Assembly: GCF_032854445.1 (NCBI RefSeq)
Contig: NC_088300.1
Coordinates: forward strand, 75,633,005 to 75,693,004
Reading direction: 5' to 3'
DNA from: Liolophura sinensis
Taxonomy: Eukaryota; Mollusca; Polyplacophora; Chitonida; Chitonidae
DNA length: 60,000 nucleotides
Part shown: positions 1-10,989 of the stretch, one piece after another
Position numbering within the stretch: the stretch's first letter is position 1
Layout: each line of letters begins with the position of its first letter
The notes under the pieces: model-generated
What the model was told of the DNA's origin: nothing
The model's input: the letters and a program-made list of their open reading frames with translations, nothing else
Database searches by the model: none
Translations under genes and position numbers: made by a program

Positions 1-2150
1 GGTAAGGAGACATTTGTCCTTGTGTGGTACACTTATGATGATTGTCCAGGCGTAAACCATGTAGTATAAGTATGGTGTTGGCGTCCGTACAACTCTGCAC
101 TAAAGAGAAGAAACCTAAGTTACCGCACAGAAATACTGTAAACTTCACAACATGCAAGGTGTTCAGGAAACAACATATGCCTCTTATTTTTACGGTACAT
201 GCGGACTATATGCTAGCGTGGGTGTTCCTTAAGACGTTATACATACAGCGTCCAGGCTAAAAGAGTGCTACAGTTCAGCATTTGCTTTATAGTTGCTATC
301 TCTTGCAGTCTGCGTAGACGTTAAAAGAAACATCCGTTAACATAAAGTTTTTGTTCTTTTTGTTTTTCCTGATCTTGTTTTTCCTTCTCGATATGTAATA
401 AAGAAGCTTATCATCTTTGAGTGGTAGATATACAACCAAGCAGGAAAAAATCACAACAGTGTGAGTACGATGCTCGGCTTTCAACCAATTATCCAGTTTG
501 GAAACCACAAGATATAGTGAGTAACGACTTTCTTTTCGCCAGACTGTAGAACATTAACCCCCCCTCCCCCCTACCCCCGGAAGAAAAAAGCTAAAAGTGT
601 TGCCTGAAGTTAATATGATTACATGCCATAAGAGACTATACATGACTGATGGTATGTGTTTCTGATTACATGTATAGCATTTGCCAGAAAAGCAAAAGCA
701 ACCAGGTTGCGCAACTGGTTTCTATTACAATTTCCTTGTGGTTTTGTGTGTTTCTACCGCCCGCCAACGCAGCAACTGGCAGTCAGGACAAGTGCTTGCT
801 GTGTCTGTCCTCATTATGCGCTGGTACGCCATGCCATAATATCAAACAGCATTGAGAAGAGGTCAAAGGTTACATCTCGACACCAGACGACCCCGGGCGA
901 CCTTACCCGTTTAGAATAGGGCGTGTCGGCCTGCATGTTACGCGGGTGTATGGCAATCATATCGAATATCTTTAACTGCTTGGGGTTTAGTGAAAATAGT
1001 CTTATGCAATGTTATCAACCACGATGCCAGCTATCCCAGTTTATTTTCACCCGGCAGAATTTTCCTAAAAGGAAAGAAGCATACCTAGCAAATTAAGCAT
1101 CATATGATCTTTCGGTCATGTTGTAGAATGATTTCCAGTGTTCATCAGAAACCCTTATTTAGAAGTATTTATGTACGTTGATAAACTTTTTCTTTGGGTG
1201 GAATGATAGAGGATTACAAAAATATGTAAATACACATAACTATAATCCTACCGCACAAACCGGGAAGAGTAAGAATCATCCTGAGTTATTTGCTTTATTT
1301 ATGCTGGAGTGGTGTAAAGAAGGTTTATTTTAAACCGGAAGCTTCGACAAAAAAAAATTACAAATTTGTTTAAACAGTGTTTGTAACCTTACACAAAAAT
1401 GTTTGCCTCAAGGTATCAAACAATCAAACAAGATTTCAAACTGTCGCCGACATTGTTTACGAGTACTGTCGCATGTGTTGGAAAAATAGGCTTATGTATG
1501 CGTTCGCTGCACAATATAGGCAGTCCTAGCTGTATAATGAGCTCTGGTGAATATTCATAATTACCTCGTTAAGCCTAAGACTGAGTGTTTCATCAAGAGG
1601 GTGTACCACCCCATGCATATCCCTTATTACCCCTAAGCCAGTGCTTCGTGAAGCTGTAGTGCTGTGTATATACATGAACTTTGGTGTTGCTTGCGTGGGG
1701 ACATAATTTACCTTGACACGGTAGATACTGAAGGGAAATGTGTGGAATGTAGCACCAGGCACGTGTCTTCCTAGAGTATGTATGACTGTTGCTCTGCACA
1801 CGGAGAGTATTTATAGCACTTGGTCTCTTAACCATACTTAAACCATGGACTGGAAAAAACAAAGAGACATTTGTGTTGTTAGTAGATAGCCTCACATGTG
1901 CACCGTCAGAAGCCGGATTTACCAAAGCTGAGGAGTAGTATAAAATAGACCATGCACGTTAACAGGCATGTTTTTTTTTCGTCCCAAGAAATCCTTTCCA
2001 CTATAAGGCTCTGTTAAAATAGTGTCGAATTTTATATGCATGTATCCCAAAACCCAAATAAATATTGAAGTTCTTGAGGTGGAAAGTAAGGTTGACGAGA
2101 CAAATCTATGTTTGATGTTTTTCACGTTGTTAGTTTTCCAAGATATACAA
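1..2150. other. Intergenic stretch, no gene recognised
   Basis: Only short ORFs are present, none with a recognisable domain. A C-rich tract at about 558-579 (C7, C6 and C5 runs) is the only compositional feature I noted. The overlapping minus-strand ORFs at 1526-1925 have no similarity I can name and no convincing splice context. Confidence 0.6.
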
Positions 2151-2170
2151 GGGTTTGTAATAGATTTATT

Positions 2171-2312
2171 ACATAGCATCCTAATTACACATACACAAAG
2201 CACCCTTATTACACAAACGTGTAGCAGACTTATTACACATACACGTAGCAGCCTTATTACACATACATGTAGCAGCCTTATTACACATACACGTAGCAAT
2301 TGTATTACACGT
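2171..2312. repeat. 24-bp minisatellite, about 6 copies
   Basis: Tandem units of roughly 24 bp with core 'TTATTACACATACACGTAGC' and a few substitutions between copies. Because the period is a multiple of three it opens reading frames on both strands, with hexa- to octapeptide-like repeats. These are a by-product of the array and not evidence for a gene. Confidence 0.85.
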
Positions 2313-2370
2313 GCGGAAAATTTAGTCTAGAGTGCCATGAAACAGTTATTTTACGATGAAACTTGTAGCT

Positions 2371-3546
2371 TCAACACTCAGCACTGATTTTGATGGAAAG
2401 ATTCAATGCTATTCCCACACGAAAAAACCATTCTTTCAGATTTCTGTAACTGAATGGAATGTCGTGCTTACTATCCCCTACATAATGTTTAAATAAAACG
2501 CCAGTACCAATCAGTCCGCCGCATTTAGACCGCCTCGATGCAATCAATGCAATACTGGAGGAAAGTGGAAGCCGTACATAAGTCACTGAGCCTGATGCAG
2601 TTCTTCCTTGTCGTGGCTTTCGGTAAAGGCAACGGATTTTACCATTTTGAAATACGTTAACGTCACACCACACAATGGAATTCAAATATGCATCATTTAA
2701 TTTGGCATCATTTTGAGTTGTGTAAAACAGACAGTCTGTAAACCATAATTAGCATATGTGGTTTCTATAGTGTAGTAATATTTCCATGAGTTTTATGCAT
2801 GCGTAAGACAGTCCTGTCTGTCCTGTCTGAAACGTTTCGCTTTGTTCCACTGTTGCTTCCATTACCAATCAGTCTGATTGTTCGGCAAACATTCCTCTGC
2901 AGTTTCTCACAGGTATAGGTTTTTTTCAATAGGTTTACATTGCTGCTGAACATACCAACGGTGTTTTGTATTATCAAAGAAAGCTGTACAGTCTGGGCGT
3001 CGCGTTGTAGACCCTATGTGTGCAAAACCCTTTCATCTCTGCGCTAGTTTTGACTCCAGTTCGTGGATAGTTGCTGAAGCGTTACTCGTTTTACCCTTAG
3101 CGTATCTTGTTATTAATAACTATGGGTAAACGGCGTGAGCAATTCATAATACTTTAATCCCACTCACTAATCAAAGGCTAACCTGTCAAAGTATGGCGCG
3201 TACGCCCAGTAGTTACCTAATCAAAGCTCTGTGATGGTAATAATACTCACGCATGTAGACCATCAATACTCCGTCAAAAGTCCATTCTGTTTGGGAGGCT
3301 CAAGATGCCATCAGTAACTGTAGGTATCGCTTGGTAAGAGCAGATGACGTCATGCAGCTGAACTTCCCAAACTCTGCCGCACAGCGTTTTGGGAGCAATA
3401 CTGTACCAGCAAATCCACTCAAGGCAGTTGTTTTCCGCTTGTAGTTGTTTGTGTAATACACTGAAAGCGACGTGACCTTCAGAACATGTGCCAGCCATTT
3501 GGCCCACGTGGTGTATAGCGTTGTCGGTGAGAATTTCTCTCCACAC
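2371..3546 (-). other. Cluster of three unassigned minus-strand ORFs
   Basis: Three open stretches (3546-3274, 2977-2765 and 2685-2371) lie in the same orientation within 1.2 kb. The first (about 90 codons) is Cys- and Trp-containing with fairly even codon use, and begins next to a possible acceptor ending in AAG at about 3549. I could not join them in a consistent phase and recognise no domain. They may be exons of an unannotated minus-strand gene, remains of a repeat, or chance. Confidence 0.15.
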
Positions 3547-3889
3547 TTAAATGTACCATAATTAAACCATTCCCGGGCAATATGGGCGTACTCTACAAAA
3601 CCTAATATATTTATAAGTGTAAACTCTATTATTTGCTTATGTCGGATTCAATTCTGAACAAAAAATATTCTAGGGTGTACAAGACAAAAGGATGCAGCAT
3701 GTATACCGGCTAAACGTCAACAGCAGTGCATTCCACAACATCTGTGATGTTCATATTTTAACCAAACGACCAAACAATCAGACTTATAAAGGAAGAAATC
3801 TCTGTCTATCTGCATGTGTGAAATATGTACGTATATGTGTTTATGTATAATTGTATGTATGTCCTTCGATTTTCCCAGCAACCGAGGCA

Positions 3890-4295
3890 TCGGCTAGCTC
3901 AGATGGTTAAAGCGTTGGCTCGCTGCTACGATCAGGTCAGTCACAAATTGCCACTCAATTTGAGCAAAAACGAAAAATACATGTTGTTTAATTTGTGTAG
4001 CCTCTATCTTCACGTACAGAAATGACCAGCGTGCGAACACGGCACAATGACTCAAGGGCCTTTCGCCAATTAATGCGTTCGATAAAGTCTTAGGTAATGC
4101 TATCAACCACGAGGTGAGCTCATACTGGCTTCCTCTCAGGTCTCAGGTCATACGTGAGAAGATCTGCCAGCAACCTGCCGGATTTCCCCCGAGCCCTGCC
4201 CGGTTTCTCCCGACCCTAATGTTGACCACAGACGTATAAATGAAATATTCTTGCGTACGGCGTATAGAACACCAGTCAAACGAATCAACCAATCG
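3890..4295 (+). mobile_element. tRNA-derived SINE, plus orientation, diverged
   Basis: The head shows an A-box-like 'TAGCTCAGATGG' and the body carries the shared core (GTGAGCTCATACTGG, then CCCCGAGCCCTGCCCGG). The 3' part ends in the family tail 'ATATTCTTGCGTACGGCG', followed by an AT-rich end. About 100 bp of unrelated sequence seems to separate the head from the body. It is not a functional tRNA: there is no clover-leaf and no intact B box. Confidence 0.7.
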
Positions 4296-4299
4296 CTTT

Positions 4300-5915
4300 G
4301 CACTGAGGCTATTGATGTAAAAACGAAAACATGTCTGCCTTGATGAGGGTTGTACATGGGACATGTACAAGGACATCCGGTGTATTCATGGATTACGCTA
4401 GTTGTGTTGTGTGGAGCTATACCAGTTTCCAGCATAATTACATAATTGTCTCCTGTGAATGATTTTTGTGCTGTGTATTGTTTGTGACATGCTTGCAAAC
4501 ATGTATGGTTGCAAATAAGCTGCGTATTTAGTCTTTATCTTACGGGGTAACAATGGCTTAACTGTGGGGCTTAGTCAGCGGGCAGTTAATGATGTAGGCT
4601 AATGGCGCCCATTGTGTAGGCTGTCAATAGACCTGTGAGGGGAGCCCTCAGCTGTTTCTGTAGCCGTGTCTTTTACTTCTCTATGTTCGCAAATAGAGAG
4701 TTTAATTTGCAGTAAGTAGTCAAGCATGGAATTCACCCAATATCGACTTCAGTGTTATCAACAATAACAGTGCAAGGAGCCAGCTTCGTGGGGGTCTTGG
4801 CTGATCCAATAATATACGGTCTTTGATTGGTTGAAATTTGACCTGTCCGCTAGTAAAACAGCTTTTATCTAATCGGATGTAGTTTGGTTAGGCGAAATAA
4901 GGCTGGCTGACCCGTGGATAGTAAAATCTTTGCCGGGCGGGCAGAAATTGCACAAGAAAGTCCGGCAGGCCAGCTAAATTTTAACAGCAGTGAGAAAAAA
5001 GTATGCTTTAAACATATTTACAAACTCTGGTGAATTGGTGCCTGATGGGTAAACAAAGAGGGACACCATTCGTCTTTATGTTTGATCAATCGTCGGCATG
5101 CCGGTAAAAGTGAAAGAAAAGTAGACACCAACGCGTGCTGGCTTCCAGAGAATGTCGCTATGATATACGCCATCCCATTGGCTGTGACTCTCCTGAAAGC
5201 TTTGATCTAAGGATGGCTAACATTTTACTACCAGTATTAATAGATAGGGTCTACGCGATATCATCGGTCCCCAAACATCATTCCCAATATTAACAGTTCA
5301 CAGCTGATTTCCTGGCTACAATCCTCTAGTACCTGAAATTCTTAACGAACTTTTTCATGCCATTAGTAACCAGTCATATGTACATGTAATTCTTTGAAAA
5401 TAGATAATAATACGCTATATAGGGGGCCTATCAGAACAACCTATAATGTTAAATCTTATTGACGTGGTGCTTTTTTCTGTTTCAAGGAAGGACCGCTGAT
5501 TTCCAAGTGAACTAGCCCTGGTGGCCTCTTGATTTTCAGGGCTTTCGGAGCCCGGTTTAACTTTGAGTGTGGCTTACTGGATTAATTTTCTTTGAATACT
5601 GTCGCTGTTTTTATCATTTACATTTATATGTACATGCATCAAGGGTTCATACAAATATGTAAAAATATCATGGGTGATAGGCTAGATTTGCTAGATAGAC
5701 ATGAAATGAAAGAAAAATATCACTATTCATCAAATTTTCATTCTTAACGCTTGATGTCTTTTTATAATTTTTTCATCACAAAATTCACTCTGAGGTCATC
5801 AGAAACCATCTAGAAACCAAGAGACTCTCATCGCTAAGCTCGGTCGAAGAAGATGCACTCCCTAAAGTCTTTTTGGCACTCCCAGTTTAACAATTCCTGG
5901 CTAACGCTATGTGCC
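4300..5915. other. Intergenic stretch, no gene recognised
   Basis: I see no ORF with domain content, no long repeat and no RNA gene here. Composition is AT-rich and ordinary. Confidence 0.6.
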
Positions 5916-5919
5916 CACG

Positions 5920-6055
5920 TTGCCTTTAACTGTTATTGGCCATATTGCCTTTCACTGTTATTGCCCATATTGTCTTTCACTGTTATTGCCCATATTGTCT
6001 TTCACTGTTATTGCCCACACTGCCGTTTACTTTTATTGCCCAGACTGCCTGTGTG
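5920..6055. repeat. 25-bp minisatellite, about 5 copies
   Basis: Units of about 25 bp with core 'CTTTCACTGTTATTGCCCAT', nearly identical in the middle copies and decaying at the edges. Leu/Pro/Cys-rich ORFs across it are produced by the repeat. Confidence 0.8.
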
Positions 6056-6059
6056 ATTT

Positions 6060-6739
6060 CCACAGTACTTCCGTTGCCAGTTTGTATTTTGGTATTTTTC
6101 TAATCTTGTTGCTCATTCTCGCGGTACTGCTCAGAAAAGTGCAAGAAATTCAGTGTGAAAAACTCTGTTACAGATAAATGTGACAGCTATGTTCCTGTCA
6201 ATCAGACCAGTGGCAGGAACATAGGTGGCATATGGACCACAGCATCAAATCCTCCTTTTCATGTCAATAAATTACTGACTTAGGGTCTTCAAAATCTGCC
6301 AGAGAGGATTGAATGAATGCTTTGCATATCAAACGCAAGGTTGGCAGCATTTCAGCCATATCGTGGGGAAAACTCAGTCAGAGCACCTGTGGAAAACGCA
6401 TGTTCTTAGTAGCAAGCTGCACAGGGAGGGCCATTAAACACTTCGAGTAACACGTGTCCGATTGGTCAGCTTTACATTATATTAAACATAAAGCAACACG
6501 GGAGGTAATGTTTCATTCATACTTTACTCAAAGTATTTCAAGGCAGATAACAGCAAAAATGTATATTTTTAAGGAATCGATACATATGTTTGTAATATGC
6601 AAACTGCTATAAGTTATAGCATGTATTTGCGGACAACAAGCAGCGTTCACCTTTAACATCCATAACATAAATGTCTTCCCTACTAAATCAGCGCCTGTTA
6701 ACGCACCGACAAACTGTAGACACTGACTCTCACAGTTAT
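6060..6739. other. 3' flank of the cyclase gene
   Basis: This stretch contains the presumed 3' UTR of the minus-strand cyclase. I found no clear AATAAA on the minus strand close to the stop and no poly(T) run on the plus strand, so there is no trace of a poly(A) tail of the kind a recent retrocopy would leave. Confidence 0.5.
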
Positions 6740-8974
6740 TTATGACTTATTGTTCTTTGCAGCCAGTGGGTGATCAGGATAAAGCTTACAGAATCTTCCC
6801 AAAGCCCAGATAGGGAAAATGTTCTTGTAGTTGACATATGTCAGTGTGCAGGTCCTGTTGAAGGTGCCTGGCACGCTGTCCAGGGGCCAGTCACCGGAGT
6901 CAAGCTGCTTGGAGATCAGGTTCTCAATACCTTTGGCGATCACATCAATGTTAGGGTAGCGGACAGCCATCATAGCCAACAATGCCCAGGCCGTACTGGT
7001 CATCTGGGAGGTCTCACTGCTGATGTATCTGGACTGTTCACAGGTCTCAAAGTTTTCACCCCATCCACCGTCACTGAGTTGATACTTCTCCAGGAATTTG
7101 CATCCTTTTTCGATTTCGAGCGGCAGGTCACCGCTTTGATAGCCGAGTCCCATGGCAGCGCATGACTCCATGGCGAACCAGGCCCCATATGTGAAGCAGA
7201 CTCCCCAAAAGCCTTCCCAGCCTCCTTCCTCACTCTGATTCTTCAGAATAAACTTCATGGCACCGTCCAAGAACTTGGTTATGTCCTCTCGTCTGTATTC
7301 CGGGTTGTCATCGGTGAACATCTTCAGAGCGGTCAGCACGGACGACGTACACTCCACGTACGAGTGATCCACCATGATGTTGTTAAAGATTTCTGCTGGG
7401 TTCAGAAGCTCCATCAAAACGTTGCCTCTCTTGGCCTCACAGGTCCCGCTTCCGCCGTCAGGATTGGTGAAGCCAAGCAACACGTCCACGCAATCCAAGC
7501 TCAGCATCTTGTTTTGTTTAACAACGTCCAAATGCTTCTCCAGAAGCAGCAAGGCTTTAAAACCCTCTGCCGTTGTGTCCGAAACACACCAATTGTAATC
7601 CCAATTGGCGAAAGGAAATCCGCCCTTAACGGGTTTTCTATGTAATAGCTCGTAGTCTGGGGGATTCTCCTTCACTTGCTGGCATTTGATGTACTCGTGG
7701 ATGGCTTTTAGTTTTGGCACGAATTCGGGGTAATCGTGGGCACCAACTTCCACAAGTCCTTGTACCGCGAGTGTAGTATCCCAAAGGCAACTTCCAGGTG
7801 TACTGCTCAGTTTCATTCCATCCCAGCCCATCCACAAGAAGTCATGGACATTGTTCAGGTGCAGTTTATAGGCTGTAGAGTCTTTGCCCTCTACATGCCA
7901 TCTTACCACCATGTTCAGAAGTTTTTGTAGAACACCCAAGCATGTGTAATTGGCACTGGAGTCGTCTCCCCTGATTTGGTCGTAACACTCTTTCAAAGCC
8001 CAATCCCGTATGTATTTGCTGTGGTGTTCTTCGTATTTGTCCATGAAAAAGTACACAGCTCTCAATGTAGGTGTGTGAGGAACCAGCAAATCTGCCCAGG
8101 AAATGTTCTCGCGTTGTGCCGGCCAATCCACGTTTTCAAACCCTTCAGGATACAGCTCTTTTCTGATCTCAAGAAGCAAGTTGTCCAACTCGGCTTGTAT
8201 TTTGGCCCCGAAGCAGTACGCCATAGGAAGGTAAACATGGCGGCACCAGCACCAGATTCTCCGGGCATGCACCGGAAACCAATCCGGAAGAATCCAGAGC
8301 TCGGGCAGAAACAAAGAGTGCATACCCTCCCATTTGTACAAGTTCATAAAGGACAACCAGCATTTCCCCCAAGATGGAATAGAGCAGGTACCCCCTAGCT
8401 TCTCGAACAAGGTTCGGCAGCGAACAAGGCACGGGTCATCTGCTGGAACTCCCAACATCCGCATGCTGACGTAATTCAGCACACAGCAAAGAACTGTGGG
8501 AGGGGCTTCGATGTGAAGCCCCCATCCCCCGTCCGGGCACTCCACCGACCGTAGATACCGAATCATCTCCAGCCTCTCCGCTTCTTCGAACGGCTCATTA
8601 CTAATGTAATATGCAAAGATCATTGCCGGCATCAGCAGCAGCGGTCCGCCAAAGTCACCCGGCCAGTGACCATCGGGATCGAGTATGTCGAAATAAAAGC
8701 TCATTCCATTATACATTGCCTCTTTCGCCGTGGTCGCCCGTGGTGGAGAAGGGCGCACATCACTGATATCCAAACCGACGAAGTACTTCTCGAGAAGATT
8801 CTGTTCCCTCTCCGGAACCTCCCCCTCTGGAATGTAACGCCAGTGCTGGCGACCCTCAAAACTGCTCATGCGCCATCGGCTCAAGTCGGTGACAGGCTTT
8901 GTATGGTGAGGCCCGCCCCTGTTCCGAGCCATGTTATTCTGATATTTGTAGCCATGGAGGTTAAATGTCGTCAT
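6740..8974 (-). CDS. LSS-like: Oxidosqualene cyclase, lanosterol synthase family, single-exon coding region
   Basis: Complete 744-aa squalene-epoxide cyclase; the human enzyme is 732 aa. Family enzymes are monotopic proteins of the ER membrane that cyclise (3S)-2,3-oxidosqualene to a tetracyclic triterpene. Seen here: family N-terminus (RGGP at 19-22, TDLSRWR at 29-35); five QW-type repeats (about 98-110, 146-152, 580-591, 632-642, 690-696); catalytic Asp466 in VSDTTAE; Cys542 in YVECTS; cation-stabilising Trp398, Phe455, Trp590 and Phe705 all kept. Four positions differ from lanosterol synthase, in human numbering: Tyr98 is Phe108, His232 is Trp243, Cys456 is Thr467 and Tyr503 is Cys512. The start is the first Met of the frame and matches family length. 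The coding region has no intron, although vertebrate homologues have many. Fold and family are certain; the product is unlikely to be lanosterol. Confidence 0.96.
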   Translation of the reverse strand: MTTFNLHGYKYQNNMARNRGGPHHTKPVTDLSRWRMSSFEGRQHWRYIPEGEVPEREQNLLEKYFVGLDISDVRPSPPRATTAKEAMYNGMSFYFDILDPDGHWPGDFGGPLLLMPAMIFAYYISNEPFEEAERLEMIRYLRSVECPDGGWGLHIEAPPTVLCCVLNYVSMRMLGVPADDPCLVRCRTLFEKLGGTCSIPSWGKCWLSFMNLYKWEGMHSLFLPELWILPDWFPVHARRIWCWCRHVYLPMAYCFGAKIQAELDNLLLEIRKELYPEGFENVDWPAQRENISWADLLVPHTPTLRAVYFFMDKYEEHHSKYIRDWALKECYDQIRGDDSSANYTCLGVLQKLLNMVVRWHVEGKDSTAYKLHLNNVHDFLWMGWDGMKLSSTPGSCLWDTTLAVQGLVEVGAHDYPEFVPKLKAIHEYIKCQQVKENPPDYELLHRKPVKGGFPFANWDYNWCVSDTTAEGFKALLLLEKHLDVVKQNKMLSLDCVDVLLGFTNPDGGSGTCEAKRGNVLMELLNPAEIFNNIMVDHSYVECTSSVLTALKMFTDDNPEYRREDITKFLDGAMKFILKNQSEEGGWEGFWGVCFTYGAWFAMESCAAMGLGYQSGDLPLEIEKGCKFLEKYQLSDGGWGENFETCEQSRYISSETSQMTSTAWALLAMMAVRYPNIDVIAKGIENLISKQLDSGDWPLDSVPGTFNRTCTLTYVNYKNIFPIWALGRFCKLYPDHPLAAKNNKS

Positions 8975-8998
8975 GTTCGCTCACCTAGAAAAGATTGG
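8975..8998 (-). promoter_or_regulatory. Possible 5' UTR splice acceptor just before the cyclase start
   Basis: On the minus strand a pyrimidine-rich stretch ends in TTTTCTAG at about 8985, followed by 10 nt (GTGAGCGAAC) and the ATG at 8974. This resembles a 3' splice site placing a short 5' UTR next to the start codon, which would mean the gene has an upstream non-coding exon. It could be chance; a transcript is needed to decide. Confidence 0.4.
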
Positions 8999-8999
8999 A

Positions 9000-10890
9000 A
9001 TAAATTTAACTGCTGAGTTCATGAGTGACGATTCGTTACAGTTTTCTTTATATTTCCTATTGGTTTATTTTACTGCTCAAGGACTGGGCTTACAATGGCA
9101 TGACTGAAATACTACCGAAGTGGCGTAAAGGCGTACATAATCTAGACCCAGCTGCTTCCTTCTCCAACTGATGTTGCATTGAAAACACGTCCCATACATC
9201 CAGCCATGCCAGCTTCCTTAAAAAATGTACATAAATAAGGAAAGCCTTTATCCACACTGATCTGACTTGGTTTGTTTTGTTATAAAGCGTCCAGTTTGCT
9301 CTCGATCAAGCAATTGTGGCTGATTAGATCAAGATATAACAGATTTTGTTGTTCTGTATAAATATATAGCGTCGTCTTTTCTAAATGTTGCTGAACACTA
9401 AGAAATTGTACTGCTGCGCATGCATCAAGACGGTTATTTCTACGAGAAAGATTTTATTGACATTTCTGTGGGGATACTAAATGCATGTGATCTGTTTCCA
9501 AGTCATAATTTCGGGCAATCTGTAAAATTGGTCGGAAGTTGGAAGTCACCACCCTTTCGTGTCTAAAGCAAAGTAGTCGCCCAATGTTAGTTAAGCATTG
9601 GGGGAAAAGGCCTCGTTTTGCCACGTCGTTAGCGACCAGTAAGGTCTAGGTGTACAAAAAAGTCACGAAAGCTCTGAAGAAATACCCAGACTATCTGGAA
9701 AGCTGAAAATTATACAAATCCAACTGATACAAGATCGCTCCAAAAAAATAGGCATTTTTCCATGCAATAACGTTGGGCAGACATTTTTTTTTCACTTAGG
9801 AGATGATGGGGTCTCTAGCTTCCGATCCGTGTTAGAGAATCGGGCTCCGATGATAAATAACACAGAGCTAAAATATTGCGGATCTTGTCAATTCCTAAAA
9901 GTACCACAGGGCAGCAGCTATGAAACGAAAATTATGATTACAATATCACTTGGAGAGACAAGTCTTGGTTTAGCTTGGTTTATATACATAATCATTCATC
10001 CAAAAGTCACATTCGGAATCAGACGGCCGCCATTTTTTAAACAGAAATGTCGCGAGATCTCGCATTACATGGGAGTTGAGTGCTAATTTGTACCCAACAG
10101 CATATCTTTTAACTTTGCGGCGGAATGCTTACTACATTAAATATCTGTTTCAATGAAATTCTGCATTCGAGATCGTTTCCCCATTCGCAGTAACTTGTAG
10201 TGAAACAATGGTAGAAAGTGTTATTTTGAAAGGTTGCCGTTTTATTGGCCGTGAAAAGTAGCTGCAACCTCACACAGCAAAGACTAATTTGACCACGGCT
10301 GCTTTGTTGTGGCGAGTGTAGTGGCGCACGTCCTGTAATGTGTATGTGGTTTATTCAAAGGAAGACACAATTAAGCAACTGCCCAGGTTCGGAGACTGTA
10401 GTAATAGACAAGTAAGCATCAAACATTCCGTGTGACCTTATTGGATTGATATATCTTTAAACGTGAATAAAATAAATTCTTATCCAGGGCAATTCAGTGA
10501 TGTCATAGCTGCTCTGTGCCAATCATCAGCATACTTTTGGTCATGTGACTAGAATACTAGAGGTGAAAACAAAGCGAATTTTTGAGACAGGCACTGAAGA
10601 TGATTTTAGCATTAAAAAACTGAAAAACTTTTAGGCAAGAAATTCTTTCTGGAAAAGTAATCGGGATGTATCTAGACTTCAGATATGATAGTTTCAATGT
10701 CCTATAGTACCTTAAACTGTAGAAATCGGCAAAAATTAGCATTTCGCTCATTTAGCTCCATGTCATTTATCACCTTGCTGCATTGTGCCTTGTGAGGAAT
10801 GCGAGAGCTGGAAGTCATGAATTATAGAGATCACGATAGAGAAGGTTTTGGTATCGACGCGAAGTCGGATTAGGGGAATTTAGATTCGTA
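9000..10890. other. Intergenic stretch upstream of the cyclase
   Basis: No recognisable gene or repeat. Part of it must contain the promoter and any 5' exon of the minus-strand cyclase, but I see no motif strong enough to place either. Confidence 0.5.
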
Positions 10891-10896
10891 GATGCG

Positions 10897-10901
<5 letters not shown>

Positions 10902-10986
<85 letters not shown>
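10902..10986. repeat. (TA)n microsatellite, about 85 bp
   Basis: An uninterrupted alternating TA tract. It produces a spurious Tyr-Ile repeat ORF on both strands. Confidence 0.98.
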
Positions 10987-10988
<2 letters not shown>

Positions 10989-10989
10989 T

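Noticed and set aside
3888-3960. tRNA gene
   Set aside because: Only an A-box-like head is present; no clover-leaf or intact B box can be formed, and a SINE body follows.
6770-8432. Several antisense and shifted ORFs of 65-140 codons
   Set aside because: Shadows of the cyclase gene; none has a recognisable domain.
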